Shown here: positions 1 through 6,004 of the stretch, one piece after another
Layout: each line of letters begins with the position of its first letter
Position numbering within the stretch: position 1 is the first letter of the stretch
Assembly (NCBI GenBank): GCA_030596405.1
Contig: JAUVKB010000059.1
Span: 1-10,994 of the forward strand
Direction: 5' to 3'
Origin: Deltaproteobacteria bacterium
GTDB lineage: Bacteria > Desulfobacterota > Desulfobacteria > Desulfobacterales > JAUVKB01
Length of the DNA: 10,994 nt
Translations under genes and position numbers: made by a program
Notes under the pieces: generated by a model
Seen by the model: only the letters and a program-made list of their open reading frames with translations
The model's database searches: none
What the model was told of the DNA's origin: nothing

Positions 1-1793
1 GACTAAGCGCAGGGCGTGTACAATCTGTTGCCGTAAGAATAATCTGCGACAGAGAAAGGGCTATTTTTGCGTTTGAGGCTGAAGAATACTGGTCGATTAC
101 CGCCTTTCTTGCAGGCGATTCACCTCCGCCATTTACGGCAAAACTTGTAAAAAAGAACGGAAAAAAGATTAAAATCCCTGATGAAAAGGCAAGCAATGCA
201 ATTTTGGATGAATTGTCCGGGGTCGATTTGGTCGTGGAGAAAGTTATTAAAAAAACCGTAAAAAGAAACCCCTTGCCCCCCTTTATTACAAGTAAACTAC
301 AACAGGAAGCTATACGGAAACTTGGATTTACGGCAAAAAAAACAATGGTTGTGGCCCAGCAGCTTTACGAGGGCATCGATCTTGGACCTGGAGAGCCGGT
401 CGGGCTTATAACTTATATGAGGACCGATTCAACCAGGATCGCAAAAGAGGCTGCGCAAGATGCGCTCAAGTTCATCCATGAAAAATTTGGGGAAAAATAT
501 CTTCTTGAAAAACCACGATTTTTCAAGAATCGTAAAAAGGCGCAGGATGCCCACGAAGCCATACGTCCCACGTCGGTTTTTAATAGCCCTGAAAAAATAG
601 CCTCTTATCTTTCCAAAGACCAGTCGGCTTTATACAGCTTGATCTGGAAGCGTTTTGTCGCATCCCAGATGAAAGAGGCCCTGATAAACCAGAATTCAAT
701 ATCGATCAAAGCCGGCCCCTATATTTTTAACGCGAGCGGTTCATCTGTTAAATTCCCCGGTTTTATGGCCCTTTATAAGTCGGCGGACGATGAAATGGAA
801 AACAAAAAGAAAAAAGGAGAAAGCCTGCCGGAACTTTCTGAAGGGACGGTATTACAACTAAATAAATACGAACCAAAACAGCACTTTACTATGCCTCCCC
901 CCAGGTTTTCAGAAGCATCTTTGATAAAAGAGCTTGAAGAAAACGGAATCGGTCGTCCAAGCACCTATGCTGCGATATTATCCACAATCCGTGGCAAAGG
1001 ATACGTCGATCTTGTTAAAGGGTATTTCAGGCCGAATGAACTTGGATTTATTGTTAATGATCTTTTAATCAAAAGTTTTCCTGATATTTTTGATGTCGAT
1101 TTTACCGCTAAAATGGAAGACGATTTAGATCGCGTTGAATCGGCGGATATTGATTGCATTGAGGTTTTAACCCGTTTTTACGACCCTTTTAAAAAAGAAC
1201 TGGATCTGGCGACAAAAAATATGCTCAACGTAAAAGGTGTCGGCTTGTCCACAGAACTTGTATGTCCCAAATGCAATAAAAAGCTTCACGTCAAGTTCGG
1301 CAGAAACGGCCTTTTTCTCGCGTGCAGCGGATATCCGGATTGTGCTTATACCGGAAATTACGTAAGGGATGAAAAGGGAAAGATTCATCCGGTCGAACCA
1401 GCCAGCGATCAGGTTTCAGATGAAATTTGTGAAAAATGCAAAAAACCTATGGTCGTCAAGGAGGGAAAATACGGAAAATTTTTGGCATGCAGCGGGTATC
1501 CTGATTGCAAAAATACCCGGTCTGTCGATCAGGGAGGATCAGGCCTGTCAACGGGTGTAAATTGTCCCGAAAAAGGGTGCACAGGGAGTCTTGTGCAAAA
1601 AAAGTCAAGACGCGGCAAAATTTTTTACGGCTGCAGCCGTTTTCCTGATTGCAAATTTGCTCTCTGGGATAAACCTGTTGCAAAAAAATGTCCTGAATGC
1701 GGAGCGAAGTTTTTAGTTGAAAAATCGACAAAAAAAGAAGGAAATTTCTTTATATGCATGACAAAGGGATGCGGTTTTAAAGAAAAGGGATAG
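1..1793 (+). CDS. topA: DNA topoisomerase I (type IA), partial, 5' end outside window
   Basis: Relaxes negatively supercoiled DNA by transient single-strand breakage. The frame is open from base 3, so 596 residues are visible; roughly the first 160-180 (the TOPRIM domain) lie upstream. The visible part opens with the type IA motif LSAGRVQSVAVR. The active-site tyrosine is in LITYMRTDS (Tyr codon 414-416), followed by DAHEAIRPT (visible residues about 183-190) and GIGRPSTYAAIL (about 315-326). The C-terminus has four four-cysteine zinc-ribbon modules: visible Cys 421-447, 476-502, 521-550 and 563-590. The first two are near copies ending CSGYPDC, the third ends CSRFPDC and the fourth, most diverged, ends CMTKGC. 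A TTG at 204 could be taken for a start, but the upstream frame is clearly TopA, so it is internal. Stop TAG at 1791. It is first of three plus-strand genes. No frameshift or missing catalytic residue is seen. Confidence 0.97.
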   Translation, partial: LSAGRVQSVAVRIICDRERAIFAFEAEEYWSITAFLAGDSPPPFTAKLVKKNGKKIKIPDEKASNAILDELSGVDLVVEKVIKKTVKRNPLPPFITSKLQQEAIRKLGFTAKKTMVVAQQLYEGIDLGPGEPVGLITYMRTDSTRIAKEAAQDALKFIHEKFGEKYLLEKPRFFKNRKKAQDAHEAIRPTSVFNSPEKIASYLSKDQSALYSLIWKRFVASQMKEALINQNSISIKAGPYIFNASGSSVKFPGFMALYKSADDEMENKKKKGESLPELSEGTVLQLNKYEPKQHFTMPPPRFSEASLIKELEENGIGRPSTYAAILSTIRGKGYVDLVKGYFRPNELGFIVNDLLIKSFPDIFDVDFTAKMEDDLDRVESADIDCIEVLTRFYDPFKKELDLATKNMLNVKGVGLSTELVCPKCNKKLHVKFGRNGLFLACSGYPDCAYTGNYVRDEKGKIHPVEPASDQVSDEICEKCKKPMVVKEGKYGKFLACSGYPDCKNTRSVDQGGSGLSTGVNCPEKGCTGSLVQKKSRRGKIFYGCSRFPDCKFALWDKPVAKKCPECGAKFLVEKSTKKEGNFFICMTKGCGFKEKG

Positions 1794-1814
1794 AAAGTAT
1801 TATAACCTGTTACA

Positions 1815-1819
1815 CGGAG
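1815..1819 (+). promoter_or_regulatory. Ribosome binding site of the MBL hydrolase
   Basis: CGGAG lies 5 bases before ATG 1825. It overlaps the alternative GTG at 1819, which has no Shine-Dalgarno sequence at a usable distance. This favours the ATG as the start. Confidence 0.6.
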
Positions 1820-1824
1820 TGCTT

Positions 1825-2667
1825 ATGAAATTTGGCGATTATGAATGTTCTTCTGTTGAACTTGGAAGTTTTGCCATAGATGGCGGCGCAATGTTTGGCG
1901 TTGTTCCCAAGGTGTTATGGGAAAAAAAAATCCCCGCGGATGAGAAAAACCTTATTCCGATGAAAGCAAGGTCCCTTCTGATACAGGGAAAAGGGAAAAA
2001 TATTCTGGTTGATACGGGACCGGGCAATAAATTATCTGAAAAACTTATAAAAATATATAATCTCATCAAAGGTTCGACGAACATTGATCTGTCTTTGTCA
2101 AAACATGGATTAGACTGCGGTGACATTACGGATGTCATCATCACGCATCTTCATTTTGACCACACCGGTGGATCGACCTTCATCAAAGACGGCATAATTG
2201 AACCAACTTTCCCCAACGCAACGTATTACCTGCAAAAAGACCAGTTTGAGGCGGCACTTAATCCTGGTCTAAGGGACGTTTCAAGTTATATGGAAGAAAA
2301 TTTTATGCCACTGAAGGAAGCTGGGGTCTTAAGGCTTGTAGAAGGTCCGCAAGAACTGTTTTGCGGCATAGAGATTATCGTAACCATGGGACATACTTCC
2401 GGCCAGCAGCATCCATTGATAAAAGGTGAGAAAAGTTCGCTCTTTTTTTGCGCGGATCTTATCCCCACGTCCGCGCACCTTCCTGTAACATGGCATATGG
2501 CATATGATAATTACCCTTTGATCCTGATGGAGGAAAAAGAAAGACTTCTCGGCAGGGCACTTATGGAAAACTGGATTCTGTTTTTCCAGCATGATCAGGA
2601 TGTTGCCGCTGCAACTGTCCGGCGGGAAAATAATAACATTATGTGCGATCATGCGGTCTTGATCTAG
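1825..2667 (+). CDS. MBL-fold metallo-hydrolase, lactonase-like
   Basis: 280-residue metallo-beta-lactamase-fold hydrolase, predicted cytoplasmic (no signal peptide or membrane segment). The dinuclear metal site looks complete: THLHFDHTGG gives His108, His110, Asp112 and His113, MGHTSGQ gives His190, FCADL gives Asp211, and FQHD gives His256. An N-terminal DGGAMFGVVPKVLW stretch and the ILVDTGPG strand resemble the lactonase-like branch of the fold (AiiA/YtnP type). From family knowledge, acyl-homoserine-lactone or other ester/lactone hydrolysis is therefore possible, but the substrate cannot be read from sequence. ATG 1825 is chosen over GTG 1819 because of the spacing of the CGGAG. It starts 31 bases after topA and ends 14 bases before alr, so it is probably co-transcribed with them. 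An A9 run at 1922-1930 lies in the coding sequence, but the frame continues intact through it. Confidence 0.88.
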   Translation: MKFGDYECSSVELGSFAIDGGAMFGVVPKVLWEKKIPADEKNLIPMKARSLLIQGKGKNILVDTGPGNKLSEKLIKIYNLIKGSTNIDLSLSKHGLDCGDITDVIITHLHFDHTGGSTFIKDGIIEPTFPNATYYLQKDQFEAALNPGLRDVSSYMEENFMPLKEAGVLRLVEGPQELFCGIEIIVTMGHTSGQQHPLIKGEKSSLFFCADLIPTSAHLPVTWHMAYDNYPLILMEEKERLLGRALMENWILFFQHDQDVAAATVRRENNNIMCDHAVLI

Positions 2668-2681
2668 TTGTATGGAAAATA

Positions 2682-3833
2682 ATGGATTCTCAAACGCTCT
2701 GGGCTGAAGTCGACTTAAAAGCCATAGCAAACAACGTGCGTGAAGTAAGGCGTATTACCAATCCTAATGCGCGCCTGATGGCGGTTGTAAAGGCCAACGC
2801 TTATGGGCATGGCGCGATTGAGGTGAGTCGCAAGGCATTGAAAAACGGTGCGGACTTTCTGGGCGTGGCAAGAATAAACGAGGGCATCCAGTTAAGAAAA
2901 GCCGGCATAAACGCCCCGATTCTGATTTTCAGTTTTACGCGTCCGGCCCTTGCGAAAATGCTTGCCGAATTTGATCTGACCCAAACAATTTGTTCATTCA
3001 AAACTGCAAAGGCACTTTCTGATATTGCAGTTTTAGATAATAAAAAAATTAAAATCCATATTAAAGTCGATACAGGGATGGGAAGGTTAGGCATTCTGCC
3101 GGATTGTTTCAGAACATCCCTTTCCGGCGCTGAGGGTAGCGCTGTATATGAAGTCGAATCGATTGCCCGCCTTCCCGGCCTGGAACTAGAAGGAATATTT
3201 ACCCATTTTGCTACGGCAGACAGTTCCGACAAGGCTTTTGCAAAGAGCCAGTTTGCAATTTTTATGGATTTTTTAAACCGGCTCCGTATCTCCGGTATCG
3301 AGGTGCCGATCCGTCACGCTGCCAACAGCGCTGCAATTATTAATCTGCCTGAAGCCCATCTTGATATGGTCCGCACCGGCATATATGTTTATGGTTTGTA
3401 TGTTGCGCATGACGCCGCAAAAAGGCATATCTCTCTTAAACCTGCCATGGCGTTGAAATCTATAATAATGCATTTAAAAGATGTGCCCGCCGGATTCAGT
3501 GTCGGTTACGGCGGCGCTTGTAAAACTGAAAAACCGACCACCATAGCGACAGTGCCGATCGGATATGCGGACGGATTTAATCGTATGCTGTCTTCACGCG
3601 GGCGCATGCTGGTTTGCGGGCACAGTGCTCCGGTAATAGGCCGTGTGTGCATGGATTCTACAGTGCTGGATGTGGGGCATATACCAAAAACGGCTGTCGA
3701 GGACGAAGTTGTGATTTTCGGCAGGCAGGGTGAAGCGTCTATATCGGCTGATGAAATCGCTTCAAATTTAAACACAATCAGTTATGAAGTTATATCAACC
3801 GTGTCGGATCGGATTCCAAGATTCTACTTTTAA
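2682..3833 (+). CDS. alr: Alanine racemase
   Basis: PLP-dependent fold-type III enzyme that interconverts L- and D-alanine, supplying D-Ala for peptidoglycan. The 383-residue length is normal. The PLP lysine is Lys37 in MAVVKANAYGHG. Other family landmarks are KVDTGMGRLG (about 128-137), HAANSAA (about 212-218), DMVRTGIYVYGLY (228-240, with the Arg that contacts the PLP ring nitrogen), the second catalytic base Tyr276 in SVGYGG, VPIGYADGF (291-299), GRVCMDS (320-326) and the C-terminal ISYEVISTVSDRIPR. The tyrosine motif reads VGYGG where some well-studied homologues have VSYG; the Tyr itself is kept. The start is ATG 2682, preceded by a weak GGAA at 2674. It gives the usual Alr N-terminus (WAEVDLKAIANN), while a frame-open GTG at 2643 would add 13 residues that overlap the preceding gene. 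The stop at 3831 is followed directly by a hairpin. Confidence 0.96.
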   Translation: MDSQTLWAEVDLKAIANNVREVRRITNPNARLMAVVKANAYGHGAIEVSRKALKNGADFLGVARINEGIQLRKAGINAPILIFSFTRPALAKMLAEFDLTQTICSFKTAKALSDIAVLDNKKIKIHIKVDTGMGRLGILPDCFRTSLSGAEGSAVYEVESIARLPGLELEGIFTHFATADSSDKAFAKSQFAIFMDFLNRLRISGIEVPIRHAANSAAIINLPEAHLDMVRTGIYVYGLYVAHDAAKRHISLKPAMALKSIIMHLKDVPAGFSVGYGGACKTEKPTTIATVPIGYADGFNRMLSSRGRMLVCGHSAPVIGRVCMDSTVLDVGHIPKTAVEDEVVIFGRQGEASISADEIASNLNTISYEVISTVSDRIPRFYF

Positions 3834-3834
3834 G

Positions 3835-3876
3835 CAAAAGTGTAAAACGCCCATTTTTATCCGCTTTACACTTTTG
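3835..3876. terminator. Bidirectional rho-independent-type terminator between alr and the pil operon
   Basis: CAAAAGTGTAAA (3835-3846) is perfectly repeated in inverse as TTTACACTTTTG (3865-3876): a 12-bp stem with an 18-base loop. CG/CG bases inside the loop could extend the stem past one mismatch. The stem is AT-rich. The outer A4/T4 can act as the U-tract for both strands (TTTTGTTATTAAT on plus, TTTTGCTTAAAA on minus). It starts 1 base after the alr stop and ends 20 bases beyond the 3' end of the converging lipoprotein gene. Confidence 0.75.
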
Positions 3877-3896
3877 TTATTAATCAACTTTATATT

Positions 3897-5942
3897 TTAA
3901 TCAACGCTGCCATAGATTGAAGTTTCTATTGTAATCCCTTCCCAATCGACTTTTATGGTAATGGAACCGCCTTTAGGCTCATCATCATCGCCAGGGTCTT
4001 TATCATAAATGACGAGAGTGTACTCAATCAATCCAAGCTGACCGTTCATGGTCGGCCCTACCGCGTTGCTGTTTAAATATTCATTATGCGTTCTGCCGGC
4101 CAGTTTTCCGACATCGGTGGAAATCGTTACCTCCGACCCGGGCGATAACTGATTCAGATTTATATCGGAGACAAGCACTTTTATTATTTGTGAACCCCCG
4201 TCTTCCACTGTAAAACTGCCTGTATCGATTAAGATTATCGGTGAACCTGTAACCAGTATCGGAAAATTGGAAAATATATATTTATTTGAATCCCACACTC
4301 CATTTTTCCCATCCCATACTCCATTGGCTGCCGCATCGATATACAGCTCTTCAGGATCGGTGGATACAGGCCCGTCATACGTGACATTATCATTATAATC
4401 GCAGAAGGGATCGTCAAATGTGTCCAAAAATGATTCGCCTGTGTCATACATCCCGTTGGCATTTGTGTCGTCAAAATGTTCCTCACCCTTTGTATAGATA
4501 AGAATGGAACACAGGCCGTCACGCGGATGCCGGTCTGTACTGTAGCCGTATGTGTCAAAGACATAGCCCTGCAAGTCGGTTTCCCAGTCTTCTGCCAGAA
4601 CATTTTCAGGAGCGTCGATTCCCGGAATTGCCGGCTGCTGGGTTCTGACCGTTACAATTGCATAGCCGTTTTCATCTATAGTTGTTTCACTCGATAAAGC
4701 TGCAAGGGCAACCTCTGTTGCAAAAGAGACGGTAGTCCCTTCCAGCACATTATAATTGCCGAAGCGGTCGGCAAAATAGGCTGTAACCTGAGTTGTTCTG
4801 TTGTTATACGCAAGCCCTGGAAGGTTAAGCAGTTCTGATGCAACACTGAAACGTTTTGCGGAAGGAACCCCGCCTCCAATCGAAACCACTGATGATTTGG
4901 TTGTCATGGTTGAACCCGAAATGTCGATAGTCGCGCTGATAATAACAGGACCGGCAACGTCTCCGCTGTGCAGAATCACCTGTGCTATCCCGTCTTCGTT
5001 TGTAGAAACGTCTATTTCATCAGGAGGAACTCCGGAAGGATTGATATATTCACCTCCATTGGGCCCCTGCATTTCAAAAAAAACATTTACATCGCTAAGC
5101 GGATTGTCATTGCTGTCTTTAACCACAAATTGAATCGTTGAGGTCTCTATTCCTCCTGTTCCCTGGAGAGCTATGGATTGAGGCTCGGCCGAAAGAAACT
5201 GTATGGCTGCCGCAGGCGCCTGAACAATTTCAACATCAACGGACGCGGAAGCCCCGCCGGAACTTGCATTTATCACAGCCGTTCCAGGCTGGCCGGCCGC
5301 CTCGAACGTAACTGTCGCAAAGCCGCTGTTTGTCGTTGCAGTTGCAGATACGCTTCCATAGATCGTATTTTCAACCTCAAACATAACAACCGTGCCGTTT
5401 GCAACCGGGTTGCCGTCTGAATCAAGCACTTCGGCGGTTAACGCTGAAGTGCCCTGAACAAGTATGCTCTGCGGATTTGCAGTCAAACTGATAGAACTTG
5501 GCGCTGATTCATCAAGAATGACAATCTGTTTTGGGTCCTCATTGCTGACATCTCCTACGGTTGCAGTCACCCCGACTTCACCGGATGAGTCTCTGGCGGT
5601 GAGCAGGGCAGTTGCTATGCCCAAGCTTGATGTTGCTGCCGTACTGGTAATATATGCAAGTACAGGATCGTCTAATGTAAAAATAACCTCTATGCCGGGC
5701 ATGGCATTCCCACTTGCGTCAAATACCGCGGCATAAATATTGGCTGATTCTCCAGGATTGATTGAATCAGGGTAAGCTGTTACGCTTATAGCTGCAGGCG
5801 TTTCCGGTTCCGGCGGTTCCGGAGGAACATCGCCTCCTCCTCCGCTGCTGCTTCCGCCCGATGACCCGCAGCCGACTATCTGAAAAGAAAATAGAGTTAA
5901 TATAATAAAAGCAAGTGTTAATATAACCCGATTGAATTTCAT
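3897..5942 (-). CDS. Surface lipoprotein with five invasin-type Ig-like domains and a Ca-loop insert
   Basis: 681-residue predicted outer-membrane lipoprotein of unknown function. The signal peptide ends in lipobox IVGC (Cys25), and Gly at +2 does not suggest inner-membrane retention. A Gly/Ser then Pro/Glu linker follows (about 26-49). Big_1/invasin-like beta-sandwich repeats lie at about 50-143, 147-240, 243-354 and 361-435. They share a PxSIxxxG opening or a late GxAxVxL strand (TNSGFATVTF, TNEDGIAQVIL, DENGYAIVTV). An insert (about 440-560) carries Asp/Asn/Gly loops: DTNANGMYDTGE, DYNDNVTYDG and a doubled NGVWD. It also has two cysteines (478, 514) that could pair. A fifth Ig-like domain (about 565-680) ends the protein and contains an acidic KDPGDDDEP loop. 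ATG 5942 is chosen over the adjacent TTG 5945 because of the GGAGGA 8 bases upstream. It is the last gene after pilQ, which suggests a pilus-linked or adhesive role; this is inference. Confidence 0.85.
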   Translation of the reverse strand: MKFNRVILTLAFIILTLFSFQIVGCGSSGGSSSGGGGDVPPEPPEPETPAAISVTAYPDSINPGESANIYAAVFDASGNAMPGIEVIFTLDDPVLAYITSTAATSSLGIATALLTARDSSGEVGVTATVGDVSNEDPKQIVILDESAPSSISLTANPQSILVQGTSALTAEVLDSDGNPVANGTVVMFEVENTIYGSVSATATTNSGFATVTFEAAGQPGTAVINASSGGASASVDVEIVQAPAAAIQFLSAEPQSIALQGTGGIETSTIQFVVKDSNDNPLSDVNVFFEMQGPNGGEYINPSGVPPDEIDVSTNEDGIAQVILHSGDVAGPVIISATIDISGSTMTTKSSVVSIGGGVPSAKRFSVASELLNLPGLAYNNRTTQVTAYFADRFGNYNVLEGTTVSFATEVALAALSSETTIDENGYAIVTVRTQQPAIPGIDAPENVLAEDWETDLQGYVFDTYGYSTDRHPRDGLCSILIYTKGEEHFDDTNANGMYDTGESFLDTFDDPFCDYNDNVTYDGPVSTDPEELYIDAAANGVWDGKNGVWDSNKYIFSNFPILVTGSPIILIDTGSFTVEDGGSQIIKVLVSDINLNQLSPGSEVTISTDVGKLAGRTHNEYLNSNAVGPTMNGQLGLIEYTLVIYDKDPGDDDEPKGGSITIKVDWEGITIETSIYGSVD
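4266..4628 (-). other. Inserted module with calcium-loop-like Asp/Asn motifs in the Ig lipoprotein
   Basis: This part of the lipoprotein gene (residues about 440-560) does not look like an Ig domain. It contains a D-x-N-x-N-G-x-Y-D-x-G-E loop, spaced like EF-hand or dockerin-type calcium loops, then D-Y-N-D-N-x-x-Y-D-G, then two NGVWD copies. It also holds two of the very few cysteines of the mature protein. Calcium binding is inferred from residue spacing only. Confidence 0.55.
4289..4325 (-). repeat. Short 21-base-period direct repeat encoding NGVWD twice
   Basis: AATCCCACACTCCATT (4289-4304) and CATCCCATACTCCATT (4310-4325) match at 14 of 16 bases and are 21 bases apart. On the coding strand they encode tandem seven-residue units NGVWDGK and NGVWDSN. 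The spacing keeps the frame. It looks like a small in-frame duplication inside the lipoprotein insert. Confidence 0.7.
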
Positions 5943-5950
5943 CAAAATTT

Positions 5951-5956
5951 TCCTCC
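5951..5956 (-). promoter_or_regulatory. Strong Shine-Dalgarno of the Ig-like lipoprotein gene
   Basis: GGAGGA on the minus strand sits 8 bases before ATG 5942. It is the best ribosome binding site among the minus-strand genes. It lies in the 62-base gap after pilQ, in which I see no hairpin terminator and no convincing promoter. This fits read-through transcription from pilQ with independent translation initiation. Confidence 0.7.
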
Positions 5957-6004
5957 AGATATTGTTGTTATGAAACCTTTTTGCATTATGTTAAATTAAA
6001 TATG

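Noticed and set aside
204..206. TTG as the start of a 529-residue topA product
   Set aside because: The frame is open to the window edge and the upstream 67 codons encode the conserved TopA segment LSAGRVQSVAVR, so this codon is internal.
2643..2645. GTG start for alr overlapping the MBL gene
   Set aside because: The 13 extra residues do not resemble Alr and overlap the preceding coding sequence. ATG 2682 gives the normal N-terminus.
2329..2730. 133-codon minus-strand open frame opposite the MBL gene and alr start
   Set aside because: It spans the ends of two well-supported plus-strand genes and shows no family motif.
4235..4603. 122-codon minus-strand open frame inside the Ig lipoprotein gene
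   Set aside because: It is out of frame with a clear Ig/Ca-loop protein, and its translation has no recognisable domain or credible start site.
5943..6004. Separate promoter for the Ig lipoprotein gene
   Set aside because: A CATAAT-like -10 can be picked out in this AT-rich gap, but no -35 element lies at a suitable distance, so the sequence does not support a call.
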